A DNA stretch of 38,908 nucleotides from an uncultured Clostridia bacterium (GCA_944387445.1 CALXEX010000017.1:1-38908); one strand, 5' to 3'. Shown: positions 14,841 to 23,790, counted from the first letter of the stretch. Program-made: numbers and translations. The notes: generated by a model not told the origin, from the sequence alone.

Positions 14841-15896
14841 TTATTTTGTCATCTCTGAAATTTCTTTTTTTAACACTTCTACAATGTTTTCTTGTGGTAC
14901 TTTTTTAATAATTTCACCTTTTTTAAATAATAAGCCTTCTTTTACACCACCTGCAATTCCAATATCGGCTTCTCTTGCCTCTCCTGGTCCGTTTACTGCA
15001 CATCCCATAACAGCTACTGTTATATCTGCTTCTATGGTATTTAAAAATTCCTCTACTTCTTTGGCAATGGGAATTAAATCAATTTGTGTTCTTCCACAAG
15101 TTGGGCAAGCAACTAATGTTGGTACCTTATGATATAAATTACAATCTTTTAATATTTCTTTTGCTACTTTTATTTCTTTTACTGGATCATCTGAAAGAGA
15201 AACTCTTATAGTATCTCCTATCCCATTTCTTAGCATATATCCTAATCCAATACTAGATTTTATCGTTCCACTAAATTCTGTTCCACTTTCTGTAATTCCT
15301 AAATGCAAAGGACAATCAAATACCTTTGAAGCTTCCTCATAACTTTCAATACATAAATCTAAATTAGATGCTTTTAATGAAATTAGATAATCTTTAAAAT
15401 CTAATTTTTCCAATATATCTATATGTCTTCTTGCACTTTCCACCATCGCCTTTGCTGTTGGTTTTCCATATTGTTTTAATAAATCTTTTTCTAAAGAACC
15501 TGCATTCACACCTATTCGAATAGGAATATGGTGTTCCTTACATTGATCCACAACAGCTTTTACTTTATCTTCACTTCCAATATTTCCAGGATTAATTCTG
15601 ACTTTATCAACCCCTGCTTTTATGGCTTCTAATGCAATTCTATAATCAAAATGTATATCTGCAACAATTGGAATATGAATTTGTTTTTTGATTTCTTTTA
15701 TCGCTTTTGCATCTTCCATATCTAATACTGCTACTCTAATAATTTCGCATCCCGCTTTTTCTAAAGCTAGAATTTGTTTTACTGTTGCTTCTACATCTTT
15801 TGTTTTTGTATTACACATAGATTGAATAATGACTTTATCTTGTCCACCAATTTGTACATTCCCTACCATGATTTTTCTTGTTTTTATTCGATTCAT
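14841..15896 (-). CDS. ispG: 4-hydroxy-3-methylbut-2-en-1-yl diphosphate synthase
   Basis: 351 residues. IspG (GcpE) converts methylerythritol cyclodiphosphate to HMBPP using a 4Fe-4S cluster and is the enzyme just before IspH. The N-terminal TIM barrel contains [26 protein letters not shown] and RINPGNIG. The C-terminal reductase-like domain holds the cluster ligands Cys264 and Cys267 (ACPTCGRTQ), Cys299 and Glu306 ([10 protein letters not shown]). All needed residues are present and the length is normal. The ATG at 15896 has AAAGGAA upstream. It forms a two-gene operon with ispH. Upstream lies a repeated TGTCGCAT motif that could be a regulatory site. Confidence 0.97.
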   Translation of the reverse strand: MNRIKTRKIMVGNVQIGGQDKVIIQSMCNTKTKDVEATVKQILALEKAGCEIIRVAVLDMEDAKAIKEIKKQIHIPIVADIHFDYRIALEAIKAGVDKVRINPGNIGSEDKVKAVVDQCKEHHIPIRIGVNAGSLEKDLLKQYGKPTAKAMVESARRHIDILEKLDFKDYLISLKASNLDLCIESYEEASKVFDCPLHLGITESGTEFSGTIKSSIGLGYMLRNGIGDTIRVSLSDDPVKEIKVAKEILKDCNLYHKVPTLVACPTCGRTQIDLIPIAKEVEEFLNTIEADITVAVMGCAVNGPGEAREADIGIAGGVKEGLLFKKGEIIKKVPQENIVEVLKKEISEMTK

Positions 15897-15929
15897 ATTT
15901 TATTCCTTTCTTTTATCCCATTAAGTTCG

Positions 15930-15988
15930 TTTGTCTATGCGACATTCTTGCTTGTGTGTCGCATTGGATTATTTGTCTATGCGACATT
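15930..15988. promoter_or_regulatory. Alternating repeats upstream of ispG (operator-like)
   Basis: TTTGTCTATGCGACATT occurs at 15930-15946 and again at 15972-15988, 42 bases apart. The inverted core TGTCGCAT lies between them at 15957-15964. Three copies of one 8-mer in alternating orientation just before ispG (start 15896) suggest a binding site for a regulator or a foldable leader. This is inference. Confidence 0.4.
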
Positions 15989-16000
15989 TTCTTTTGAGTC

Positions 16001-16035
16001 AAAAAAAGGAAAACACGGATATTCCCAGGTTTTCC
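16001..16035 (-). terminator. Intrinsic terminator after the response regulator gene
   Basis: GGAAAAC (16008-16014) pairs with GTTTTCC (16029-16035), with an inner pairing GATATTC-like bulge. On the minus strand the stem is followed by seven T residues (16007-16001). It lies just after the regulator stop codon. Confidence 0.85.
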
Positions 16036-16044
16036 TCTTTTTCC

Positions 16045-16779
16045 CTATTTAGAAGCTATATAATATCCAACTCCTCTTTTGGTTATTAATATTTTTGGTG
16101 ATGATGTATCTTTTTCTATTTTTTCCCTAATTCTTCTTACTGTTACATCCACTGTTCTAATATCTCCATAATATTCATAACCCCAAACTTTTTCTAGTAA
16201 TGTTTCTCTTGTAACTACTTGTCCTGGTTGTGATGCTAAAAATTTAATAACCTCAAATTCTCTTACTGTTAAATCAATTACTTCTCCTCGAATTTTTACT
16301 TCAAATTTATCTAAATCTAATTCCAAATCATTAACAATAATTTTATTTTCTTTCTTCTTTGAATTTTCATTTTCTATTCTTGCAGTAGAAAGATTTTCCA
16401 CTTTTCTTAAGTTTGCTTTTACTCTGGCTATTAGTTCTCTAACACTAAATGGTTTCGTAATATAGTCATCTGCACCTAATTCTAATCCTAATATTTTGTC
16501 AATCTCACTATCTTTTGCAGTTAACATCAAAATTGGTACATTATATGAATTTTTTATTCTTTTACATACAGATAATCCATCCATTTTAGGAAGCATAATA
16601 TCTAGAAGGATTAAGTCTGGATGTTGTTCTAACGCTATATTTAGTGCTGTTATTCCATCACTGGCTTCTATTGTGTTGTATCCTTCTTTCTTTAAATTAT
16701 ATACCAATATTTCTCTTATTGGTTGTTCATCATCAACAATTAAGATCGTTTTTTGATCTTGATTCATTTCTTCTTCCAC
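16045..16779 (-). CDS. OmpR/PhoB-family response regulator
   Basis: 244 residues. The receiver domain (about 10-125) has the acidic pair Asp16-Asp17, phosphoacceptor Asp60 in LILLDIMLPKMDG, Thr87 in MLTAKD, and Lys109 in YITKPF. The C-terminal winged-helix DNA-binding domain ends with RTVDVTVRRIREKIE and KRGVGYYI. The start is taken as GTG at 16779, because AAAGGCGG lies seven bases upstream; the next in-frame ATG (16767) is possible. No kinase is adjacent, but an orphan WalK/PhoR-like kinase at 24.0-25.5 kb is the obvious partner candidate. The sequence resembles WalR/PhoP-type regulators, which control cell-wall metabolism or phosphate. The exact member cannot be decided here. Confidence 0.92.
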   Translation of the reverse strand: MEEEMNQDQKTILIVDDEQPIREILVYNLKKEGYNTIEASDGITALNIALEQHPDLILLDIMLPKMDGLSVCKRIKNSYNVPILMLTAKDSEIDKILGLELGADDYITKPFSVRELIARVKANLRKVENLSTARIENENSKKKENKIIVNDLELDLDKFEVKIRGEVIDLTVREFEVIKFLASQPGQVVTRETLLEKVWGYEYYGDIRTVDVTVRRIREKIEKDTSSPKILITKRGVGYYIASK

Positions 16780-16896
16780 AAAAATTCCGCCTTTCTTCCT
16801 TAGCTTTATTTTTATACTTATATTTATATCACACTTATTCCTATTATACAAGTAATTTCTTTAAATTTTTTTCATCTGTCCTTTTAGTCAAATCTA

Positions 16897-16925
16897 TTGA
16901 CATTAAGACCATTTAGGCATATACT
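16897..16925 (+). promoter_or_regulatory. Near-consensus sigma-A promoter of the por operon
   Basis: TTGACA (16897-16902), a 17-bp spacer, and TATACT (16920-16925). It lies about 38 bases before the first por gene and should give strong, probably constitutive, transcription. Confidence 0.9.
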
Positions 16926-16963
16926 AAAGGCGTAAAATTTTAATAAAAGGAGGCAATTTGAGA

Positions 16964-17545
16964 ATGGATAACATGATAGAAATTAGATGGCATGGTAGAG
17001 GTGGACAAGGTGCCAAAACAGCATCTTTATTATTAGCTGATGCAGCTTTTAATACTGGTAAATATATTCAAGGATTTCCTGAATATGGTCCTGAAAGAAT
17101 GGGTGCCCCTATCACTGCATATAACAGAATTAGTAAAACACCTATCACAATTCATAGTAATATTTATGAACCTGATTATGTGGTAGTTGTGGATGACACA
17201 CTTTTAGAATCAGTAGATGTTACTTCTGGATTAAAGACAACAGGCGCTATTGTTATTAATACAACAAAATCTGCTGAACATTTGAAGAAAGCATTAAAAG
17301 GATATTCTGGAGAAATTTATACAATTGATGCTAGAAAAATTTCAGAGGAAGCTTTAGGAAGGTATTTTCCTAATACACCAATGCTAGCTGCAATTGTAAA
17401 AGTAAGTAAAATTATGACTGATGATGAATTATTAGAAGATATGAAAGGTTCTTTTAAACATAAATTTGCTAAAAAACCTGAAGTTATAGATGGAAATATG
17501 AAAGCTTTAGAGATGGCTTTAAAAGAAGTTAAAAAAGTTCAGTAA
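16964..17545 (+). CDS. porG: 2-oxoacid (pyruvate):ferredoxin oxidoreductase, gamma subunit
   Basis: About 193 residues. The gamma subunit of the four-subunit enzyme that oxidatively decarboxylates pyruvate (or a related 2-oxoacid) to acyl-CoA while reducing ferredoxin. Clear family segments are IRWHGRGGQGAKTASLLLA, FPEYGPERMGAPITAYNR and PNTPMLAAIVK. The gene order gamma-delta-alpha-beta is that of the Thermotoga-type por operon. AGGAGG precedes either TTG 16958 or ATG 16964; the ATG was chosen. Between this gene and the next are 81 bases that contain an 11-bp inverted repeat (17549-17559 with 17590-17600) and a long loop, perhaps a transcript-stability element. Pyruvate is the likeliest substrate, but branched-chain or 2-oxoglutarate versions cannot be excluded. 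Confidence 0.93.
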   Translation: MDNMIEIRWHGRGGQGAKTASLLLADAAFNTGKYIQGFPEYGPERMGAPITAYNRISKTPITIHSNIYEPDYVVVVDDTLLESVDVTSGLKTTGAIVINTTKSAEHLKKALKGYSGEIYTIDARKISEEALGRYFPNTPMLAAIVKVSKIMTDDELLEDMKGSFKHKFAKKPEVIDGNMKALEMALKEVKKVQ

Positions 17546-17626
17546 TATAAAATAATTACTAGATTATGAATTTTGAGAAAGCTAAAATTGTAATTATTTT
17601 TCAATCAACTTAAGAAAGGAATGTGA

Positions 17627-17935
17627 ATGATTATGACAGATATAAATGCAAACACACCTATGGAGAAATTAACTCCAGGTGGAGATATTTATACTGCTGG
17701 AAACGCAAGAGACTTTAAAACAGGTGACTGGAGAAGTTCTTATCCTGTATTTTTATCTGATAAATGTAAACAATGTGGTTTATGCTTCCCTGTTTGCCCA
17801 GAAGATGCTATTCCAGTAGGAAAAGATGATTTAAAAAGAAAAGATTTCAATTATGATTACTGTAAAGGTTGCGGTGTTTGTGCCAAAGTTTGCCCTTTCG
17901 GTGCTATTGAAATGAGAGAGGAAGGTGTTGAATAA
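17627..17935 (+). CDS. porD: 2-oxoacid (pyruvate):ferredoxin oxidoreductase, delta (ferredoxin-like) subunit
   Basis: 102 residues. It carries two 4Fe-4S clusters that pass electrons from the catalytic alpha/beta pair to external ferredoxin. Eight ligands are visible in two CxxCxxCxxxCP motifs: Cys47, 50, 53, 57 (CKQCGLCFPVCP) and Cys79, 82, 85, 89 (CKGCGVCAKVCP). The N-terminal part (TPGGDIYTAGNARDFKTGDW) is the delta-subunit specific extension. It starts at ATG 17627 after AAAGGAA, and its stop is one base before the alpha-subunit ATG. Confidence 0.95.
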   Translation: MIMTDINANTPMEKLTPGGDIYTAGNARDFKTGDWRSSYPVFLSDKCKQCGLCFPVCPEDAIPVGKDDLKRKDFNYDYCKGCGVCAKVCPFGAIEMREEGVE

Positions 17936-17936
17936 T

Positions 17937-19130
17937 ATGAGTATTAGAGAAAGATTAAGTGGTAATGAAGCAGCAGCAACTGCTATGAAACAAATTAATC
18001 CTGATGTAGTTGCAGCCTTCCCTATTACACCTTCTACAGAAATTCCACAATACTTTTCAACTTTTGTTGATAATGGATTAGTGGACACAGAATTTGTTGC
18101 GGTTGAAAGTGAACATAGTGCTATGAGTGCTTGTATTGGTTCAGAAGCTGCAGGAGCAAGAGCTATGACTGCTACATCTGCAAATGGATTATCTTTAATG
18201 TGGGAAATGATTTATATTGCTTCTAGCTTACGTTTACCTATTGTTATGTCTTTAGTAAACAGAGCTGTATCAGGACCTTTAAACATTCATAATGATCATT
18301 CAGATGCTATGGGTGTTAGAGATGCTGGTTGGATTATGTTATTTTCAGAAAACAACCAAGAAGCTTATGACAATCTTTTAATGGCTCATAAAATTGCTGA
18401 AAATAAAAATGTTATGCTTCCATTAATGGTTTGCCAAGATGGATTTATTACTTCTCACTCTATCGAAAACATAGAATTAGAAGAAGATGATAAAGTAAAA
18501 GAATTTGTTGGAACATATAAACCAGAACATTATTTATTAAATAAAAATGAGCCAATTGCAGTTGGACCATTAGATTTACAAAGCTATTTATTTGAACATA
18601 AGGCACAACAAGCAGAAGCTATGAGAAATGCAAAACAAGTTATATTAGATGTTGCAAAAGATTTTGAAAAAATGACTGGTAGAAAATATGGTCTTTTTGA
18701 AGAATATAAATTAGAGGATGCAGAAATTGCCATTGTTTGTATGAACTCAACAGCTGGTACTACAAAATTTGTTGTTGATAAATTAAGAGAACAAGGTATA
18801 AAAGCAGGTCTATTAAAACTTCGTGTATTTAGACCATTCCCAGTAGAAGAAATTGCAAAAGCATTATCACATCTAAAAGCTATTGCTGTATTAGATAAAG
18901 CAGATTCTTTAAACTCTGCTGGTGGTGCTTTATTTGAAGATGTGACATCTGCTATGTATGTAAATAATATTCATGTACCTGCTGTAAACTATGTTTATGG
19001 TATTGGTGGTAGAGATACAAAAGCTGATGACATCGAAAGTGTTTACACAGATTTATCAGAAATCGTAAAAACTGGAAAAATAGATAATCCTTATCGTTAT
19101 TTAGGATTAAGAAAGGAAGGTGACAAATAA
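17937..19130 (+). CDS. porA: 2-oxoacid (pyruvate):ferredoxin oxidoreductase, alpha subunit
   Basis: 397 residues from ATG 17937; a TTG at 17925 inside the end of porD is a possible alternative. It holds the pyrimidine-binding domain of the thiamine-diphosphate centre, shown by FPITPSTEIPQYF, and the VAVESEHSAMSACIGSEAAG stretch with the conserved Glu. AGARAMTATSANGLSLMWEM is typical of POR alpha chains, as is the C-terminal transketolase-C-like domain (GLLKLRVFRPFPVEEIA). No interruption is seen. The stop codon overlaps the beta-subunit start by one base (TAATG), so equal synthesis of the two chains is likely. Confidence 0.95.
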   Translation: MSIRERLSGNEAAATAMKQINPDVVAAFPITPSTEIPQYFSTFVDNGLVDTEFVAVESEHSAMSACIGSEAAGARAMTATSANGLSLMWEMIYIASSLRLPIVMSLVNRAVSGPLNIHNDHSDAMGVRDAGWIMLFSENNQEAYDNLLMAHKIAENKNVMLPLMVCQDGFITSHSIENIELEEDDKVKEFVGTYKPEHYLLNKNEPIAVGPLDLQSYLFEHKAQQAEAMRNAKQVILDVAKDFEKMTGRKYGLFEEYKLEDAEIAIVCMNSTAGTTKFVVDKLREQGIKAGLLKLRVFRPFPVEEIAKALSHLKAIAVLDKADSLNSAGGALFEDVTSAMYVNNIHVPAVNYVYGIGGRDTKADDIESVYTDLSEIVKTGKIDNPYRYLGLRKEGDK

Positions 19131-20086
19131 TGCCTTATAATGTAAAAGAAATCGTTGCAAATAAACCTTCAAGATTTACTTCTGGACACAGAATGTGTGC
19201 TGGTTGTGGAGCTCCTCCTGTTGCAAGACATATATTAAGAGCTTTAAAACCAGAAGATCATGCAGTTATTGCAAATGCGACTGGATGTATGGAAGTTTCT
19301 ACTTTTATCTATCCATATACAGCTTGGACAGATTCATTTATTCATACAGCATTTGAATGTGCTGGTGCTACACTTGCTGGAGCAGAAGCAGCTTATGTTT
19401 CTATGAAAAAACAAGGAAAATTACCAGCTGATGGTGATACAAAATTCATCGCCTTTGGTGGAGATGGTGGAACATATGATATCGGTTTACAATCTTTATC
19501 AGGTGCTATGGAAAGAGGACATGATATGGTATATGTATGTTATGATAATGGTGCATACATGAATACAGGTATTCAACGTTCTTCTGCAACACCTAAATAT
19601 GCAGATACAACTACCTCACCTGCTGGAACTGTTATTCCTGGAAAAACACAATGTAGAAAAGATTTAAGTAAAATCATGGTAGGACATCATATTCCTTATG
19701 TTGCTCAAACCATTGCTTATATGAATTTCAAAGATTTATATGAAAAAGCTGAAAAAGCAATTTACACAGAAGGACCAGCATTTTTAAATGTTATGTCTCC
19801 ATGTCCTAGAGGATGGGGATATCCAACAGAAGATTTAATGAAAATTAATAAACTTGCTGTTGAAACTTGCTATTGGCCTCTATATGAAGTTGTTGATGGT
19901 GTATATCATATTTCATATAAACCAGCTAAAAAATTGCCAATTGAAGAATTCTTAAAACCACAAAAAAGATTTAGACATATGTTTAAACCTGGAAATGAAT
20001 GGATGATAGAAGACTTCCAAAGAATTGTTGATGAAAGATGGCAAGAATTATTAGATTTAGAAGAAATCACAAATAAAAATAAATAA
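19130..20086 (+). CDS. porB: 2-oxoacid (pyruvate):ferredoxin oxidoreductase, beta subunit
   Basis: 318 residues. It binds the diphosphate of thiamine diphosphate and the proximal 4Fe-4S cluster. The TPP motif begins at GDGGTYDIGLQSLSGA (about 111-126) and continues to YDNGAYMNTGIQRSSATP. Candidate cluster ligands are Cys23 and Cys26 (CAGCGAPP), Cys53 (ATGCMEV) and Cys225 (SPCPRGW). It is the last gene of the operon and is followed within a few bases by a clean terminator. Together with PorG, PorD and PorA it makes a complete enzyme, the main route from pyruvate to acetyl-CoA in strict anaerobes. Confidence 0.95.
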   Translation: MPYNVKEIVANKPSRFTSGHRMCAGCGAPPVARHILRALKPEDHAVIANATGCMEVSTFIYPYTAWTDSFIHTAFECAGATLAGAEAAYVSMKKQGKLPADGDTKFIAFGGDGGTYDIGLQSLSGAMERGHDMVYVCYDNGAYMNTGIQRSSATPKYADTTTSPAGTVIPGKTQCRKDLSKIMVGHHIPYVAQTIAYMNFKDLYEKAEKAIYTEGPAFLNVMSPCPRGWGYPTEDLMKINKLAVETCYWPLYEVVDGVYHISYKPAKKLPIEEFLKPQKRFRHMFKPGNEWMIEDFQRIVDERWQELLDLEEITNKNK

Positions 20087-20091
20087 CAAAA

Positions 20092-20120
20092 AACTCCAAC
20101 TTATTCGTTGGAGTTTTTTG
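20092..20120 (+). terminator. Intrinsic terminator of the por operon
   Basis: AACTCCAAC (20092-20100) pairs with GTTGGAGTT (20107-20115), followed by a T run. It sits immediately after the porB stop. Confidence 0.95.
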
Positions 20121-20188
20121 CATCACCTCTTTTACTTCTCTTTTGTTTATATTCTTTGAAGTCAATAAGCACCGGATTATCTCCTCTT

Positions 20189-20837
20189 TTAATCTCTGCT
20201 TTCTATCACAATTAAAATGCCTTTCTTCATCTCAACATGTGCCCTATCTTCTATGATTTCATTACTAATCCCTAAACTGGTTCCAATCGGTAATGTATAA
20301 TTCTCTAAAGGATATTTAAAACCTGTTAAAGTTATTCCTTCTACCTCACTAGTTAAAGGAATTAAAGATACATATTTTCCATAAATTTTATCTTTTTCTA
20401 AAGTTATTTCTTTATTTATTAAGTAAATTCGATTATGCACATCTATAATCTGGCATGAAATATTGGCTTCTAATGCATCTTTTAATATATGAATATTGGC
20501 AATTGCATGATCCATTCTCTTCCCTAATGCTCCCATAATCGTAATCTTTGAACTTTTTAAACGAATGGCTAACTTTAAAGCAATATCTGTATCTGTATTA
20601 TCTTTTTCAGGATGATATGTATGAAAAATAATTTGAGACTGTTTTTTATAAAATTCTAAAATTTCAGGAGAAACAGAATCAAAATCTCCTACTACATGAT
20701 TTGGTATGATTTTTAGTTTGTATAAAGCTTCTAATCCTCTATCACATACAATTATATTTTGACCGTACATATTTTTCACAATATAGTTTTAATTCCTTAA
20801 TATTTATATCTCCCCCTGATATGATTAATGTTTCCAT
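20189..20837 (-). pseudogene. thiN: Thiamine diphosphokinase, frameshifted near the N-terminus
   Basis: Thiamine pyrophosphokinase makes TPP, the cofactor of PorA/PorB next door. The main frame (196 codons up to 20779) has NIIVCDRGLEAL, the metal-binding GDFDSVSPE, KDNTDTDIALKLAI, KITIMGALGKRMDHAIAN and a C-terminal beta domain. The true start is at ATG 20837, which has AAAGGAGAAATAGGA before it and encodes METLIISGGDINIKELKLYC. That start lies in a different frame (offset of one base), the break being around 20760-20775. Joining the two frames restores the usual length of about 216. It is either a recent mutation or a sequencing error. Restart at an internal ATG (20770) would lose the first strand with the nucleotide-binding glycines. 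Confidence 0.8.
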
Positions 20838-20924
20838 TCCTATTTCTCCTTTTTTAACGATTTTTATCCTAAAAAAACTCTATACTAAATTAAAATAAAT
20901 ATGAACTGATTTTTTTCCTATATA

Positions 20925-20969
20925 ATAGAAAAGCCATGATTAATTCTATATAGAAATACATCATGGTTT
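20925..20969 (-). terminator. Intrinsic terminator after the ferredoxin gene
   Basis: The minus-strand stem AAACCATGAT (20969-20960) pairs with ATCATGGCTT (20940-20931), followed by TTTCTATT. The loop contains a further palindrome, TTCTATATAGAA. Confidence 0.7.
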
Positions 20970-20993
20970 ATTCTTGTCTATGTATATGTAATC

Positions 20994-21164
20994 TTATTCT
21001 TCTTCTGGAGCTTCTACTGGGCAAACACCTGCGCAAGTTCCACAACTAATACAAGCAGATTGATCAATTACAAATTTATCATCTCCTTGTGATATACATC
21101 CAACTGGACATTCTGTAGCACAAGCACCACATGATATACATTTATCTGTTATTTTATATGCCAT
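20994..21164 (-). CDS. 2[4Fe-4S] ferredoxin
   Basis: 56 residues: a clostridial-type ferredoxin, small, soluble and acidic at the C-terminus (EAPEEE). The two cluster motifs are CISCGACATECP (Cys9, 12, 15, 19) and CISCGTCAGVCP (Cys38, 41, 44, 48). It starts at ATG 21164 with an excellent AAGGAGGTGA site. A TATAAT (21217-21212) upstream could be its -10 box. It is transcribed separately from ricT (about 95 bases upstream) and ends in its own terminator. As a one-electron carrier it is a natural acceptor for the por-encoded oxidoreductase and a donor for IspG and IspH; that assignment is inference from proximity and general biochemistry. Confidence 0.95.
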   Translation of the reverse strand: MAYKITDKCISCGACATECPVGCISQGDDKFVIDQSACISCGTCAGVCPVEAPEEE

Positions 21165-21259
21165 CTATATTCACCTCCTTTAATTATTTACTCTACTATT
21201 TTTCTTGTTTTATTATATAAGAAAAATTGACAATTATCTTAAGAAAATTTTCCACTTTC

Positions 21260-22171
21260 TTATTCTTCTCTCATTCCTTCATCTTCTTTTTCTAATTTTT
21301 CTAGTTCTTCTAATTCTTTCTGATGTTCAATTTCCTCTTGATCTATTCTTTCTTTTTCGGCGTCTTTGATAACTTGAATGTCTTTCACATCATATTTTCT
21401 ATAAATATAGGTATCTCCATCTCTAATTTTTACCCTCACTCTTTCTTTAAGAGTTTCTATAGAATCGATTTCTCCTTCACCTTCTTCGGTTTTTACAATG
21501 GCACCTATATGTGGTAATCTTTTTAATTTTTCTTCATAAACTTCACTTTCATATTTTAAACAACACATTAATCTTCCACAATTTCCTGATATTTTTGAAG
21601 GATTTAAAGAAATGTTTTGTTCTTTTGCCATTTTGATAGATACGGCTTCAAAATCATTTAAAAATGTGCAACAACATAATTCTCTTCCACATACGCCATT
21701 TCCACCAATCTTTCTCACTTCATCTCTGACACCAATTTGTCTTAGCTCTATTCTTGTTTTATATATTGAAGCTAAATCTTTTACCAATTCTCTAAAATCA
21801 ATTCTTCCGTCTGCTGTAAAATAAAATAAGATTTTGCTATTATCAAATTTTACTTCTACATCTGTTAATGTCATTTCTAAACCATGCTCTTTTATCTTTT
21901 TTTTGCAAACTTCAAAAGCCTTCTTCTCTATTTCTCTACAATCTTCATAACGTTTATAATCTTTTTTATTGGCAATTCTGATAACAACTTTTAGTGGTTC
22001 AACAATCTTATCTTCTGGAACCATTCTGTTAGGAATCATAACTTCGCCAAATTCCTCTCCCTGTGCTGTTTCTACAATAACTTTATCTCCTTTTTTTAAT
22101 CTCCATTTTTTGGGATTAAAAAAATAAATTTTTCCTAATTTTTTAAATCTAACACCTACAATGTTCTTCAA
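21260..22171 (-). CDS. ricT: PSP1-domain protein RicT (YaaT)
   Basis: 303 residues from TTG 22171. The PSP1 C-terminal domain is clear: KNIVGVRFKKLGKIYFF, VIVETAQGEEFGEV, FYFTADGRIDFRELVKDLA, RIELRQIGVRDEVRKIGG, and the Cys-rich GVCGRELCCCTFL followed by SGNCGRLMCCLKYE. In Bacillus RicT (YaaT) works with RicA and RicF as a complex that carries Fe-S clusters and helps RNase Y cleave mRNAs. The Cys positions expected for cluster binding are present. The last 40 residues form a charged coiled coil. Its start overlaps the holB stop by four bases (TTGA), matching the holB-yaaT order in Firmicutes. Confidence 0.92.
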   Translation of the reverse strand: MKNIVGVRFKKLGKIYFFNPKKWRLKKGDKVIVETAQGEEFGEVMIPNRMVPEDKIVEPLKVVIRIANKKDYKRYEDCREIEKKAFEVCKKKIKEHGLEMTLTDVEVKFDNSKILFYFTADGRIDFRELVKDLASIYKTRIELRQIGVRDEVRKIGGNGVCGRELCCCTFLNDFEAVSIKMAKEQNISLNPSKISGNCGRLMCCLKYESEVYEEKLKRLPHIGAIVKTEEGEGEIDSIETLKERVRVKIRDGDTYIYRKYDVKDIQVIKDAEKERIDQEEIEHQKELEELEKLEKEDEGMREE

Positions 22172-23061
22172 TTTACTTCCTCCCACATATTTAATATCAT
22201 GTTATCTATACACATATCATAATTTGCATTTTGATTCAATCTTTTCTTCGTATTTTCTATTATATCTATGCAATTTGCATATTGTATGTTTTCTTTTGCT
22301 AATTTTAATAAAATAATATTCATATATTCTAATATATTCATAATTTCATCTTTAGCTTGATATAGTGGTTCTCCTAATTTTATCAATTCTGTTATATCTG
22401 TTTTATCTAATTTTTCTATCATGTTTTCTATATTTTCATATTGTTCTTTTTTATCTTTTAATATAATCGCTTTTCCAATACTACCTTGAAATGCTTCTAA
22501 CATATTTTGACTTATATTGGTCATTCCATAGGTTTCTTCCATATATTGTTTTATATATTTTGCTTCAATCGGTTGAAATGCAATTTTCATACATCTAGAT
22601 TTTATCGTATTTAAAAAAGCATTTTCATTACTACCAATTAATATAATTGTGCTATATTCTGGTGGTTCTTCTAAGGTTTTTAACAAACAGTTTTGTGCTT
22701 CTGTTGTCATTTTGTCCGCATCATTGATGATATAAACTTTATGATTAGAAATGATTGGCTTTTCTTGTATTTTTCTTTGTAGATATCGAATTTGATCAAT
22801 TTTTATACTATTGCCATCTGGTTCTATATATAAAAAATCTGGATGGTTATGAGACATAAATTCGATACAAGATTTGCATTGATGGCATCCTTTTTCTTGT
22901 TCATTTGTACATAATACAACTTGAGCAAATGCTTTTGCCATTATTTGTTTTCCAATGCCTTCTATCCCTACAAACATATAGCTATGAGATATTTTGTTTT
23001 CCAATACAGTTCTTTCTAATTCTTTTTTTATAGGTTCATTTCCAATGATTTCCTCAAACAT
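22168..23061 (-). CDS. holB: DNA polymerase III, delta' subunit (clamp loader)
   Basis: 297 residues. An AAA+ subunit of the clamp loader that places the sliding clamp on DNA. Seen: FEEIIGNEPIKKEL, a complete P-loop GIEGIGKQ (32-39), a zinc module of four Cys (51, 59, 62, 65), the DEAD-like VYIINDADKMTTEAQNC, LLKTLEEPPE, and sensor 1/SRC motif TIKSRC. The C-terminal collar domain follows to residue 297. The gene lies just after lepB and is coupled to ricT by a four-base overlap. The next gene of the usual Firmicutes order (tmk upstream) is not present. Confidence 0.93.
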   Translation of the reverse strand: MFEEIIGNEPIKKELERTVLENKISHSYMFVGIEGIGKQIMAKAFAQVVLCTNEQEKGCHQCKSCIEFMSHNHPDFLYIEPDGNSIKIDQIRYLQRKIQEKPIISNHKVYIINDADKMTTEAQNCLLKTLEEPPEYSTIILIGSNENAFLNTIKSRCMKIAFQPIEAKYIKQYMEETYGMTNISQNMLEAFQGSIGKAIILKDKKEQYENIENMIEKLDKTDITELIKLGEPLYQAKDEIMNILEYMNIILLKLAKENIQYANCIDIIENTKKRLNQNANYDMCIDNMILNMWEEVN

Positions 23062-23128
23062 AAATGTTTTCGCTCCTTTTCTGTACCTTTACTATTATAT
23101 ACTAAAACTATTAATTTTTCAACAGAAA

Positions 23129-23153
23129 AAAAGATAGAAAATCTCTATCTTTT
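23129..23153 (-). terminator. Intrinsic terminator after lepB
   Basis: AAAAGATAGA (23129-23138) and its perfect complement (23144-23153) with a five-base loop; T residues follow on the minus strand. The stem touches the lepB stop codon. Confidence 0.85.
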
Positions 23154-23790
23154 AATCTACATGTCCCCATTTATTTAATGGCCATATTCTAATTGCTACT
23201 GTACTTTCTATTTTTTCTAATGGTATACAACCAAACACTCTACAATCTGTGCTATGTGGTCGATTATCTCCCATGGCAAATACAGTATTTTCTGGTACTA
23301 CAAAATCTGAAAATCCTACACCTTCAACATCTGTTACCACACCACTCTGCAAATATGGTTCATCTAACTCTTCTCCATTTATATATACTTTTCCTTCTTT
23401 AATTTCTACATGTTCTCCTGGAAGTGCAATAACTCTTTTGATATAACTTTCTTTTCCAATTTCTAACACATATTTAACAAATTTTCCAAATATATTAGTT
23501 GGTTCATTTTCATATTGCGCTACTGGATTATCTGGATCAATTTCTGAACTTGTGTAGAATTTTTTCGTTGGTGCTTCAAATGTAATAATTTCTCCTCTTT
23601 TTGGCAATGTTTTGGTCGTCCTTGTCCATCTATTTAACCATAATCTTTGGTCTTGTTCTAGTGTAGGTTTCATGGATACTTGTTGAACAATGGTTGGTGT
23701 TCCTATAAAATATCTGAATAATAATGCTAATACAATCGCAATAATGATACAATATCCCCATTCTAATATTTCTTTTATCTTTGGATTCAA
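23152..23790 (-). CDS. lepB: Signal peptidase I
   Basis: 212 residues. A type I signal peptidase (S26) that removes signal peptides at the outer membrane face. It has one N-terminal membrane helix (about 10-28), the catalytic Ser39 in VSMKPTL, and the general base Lys118 in YIKRVIALPGE. The GDNRPHSTDCRVFGCIP box follows, with Cys where Ser is common in SxDSR. An insertion at 72-110 between the Ser and Lys boxes is rather long and polar. It has its own terminator and is separated from the kinase gene by the structured intergenic block. Confidence 0.93.
   Translation of the reverse strand: MNPKIKEILEWGYCIIIAIVLALLFRYFIGTPTIVQQVSMKPTLEQDQRLWLNRWTRTTKTLPKRGEIITFEAPTKKFYTSSEIDPDNPVAQYENEPTNIFGKFVKYVLEIGKESYIKRVIALPGEHVEIKEGKVYINGEELDEPYLQSGVVTDVEGVGFSDFVVPENTVFAMGDNRPHSTDCRVFGCIPLEKIESTVAIRIWPLNKWGHVD

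Noticed and set aside
20838..20990. TPP riboswitch upstream of thiN
   Set aside because: I looked for the THI-box core pattern and saw none; only a terminator for the ferredoxin gene is present.
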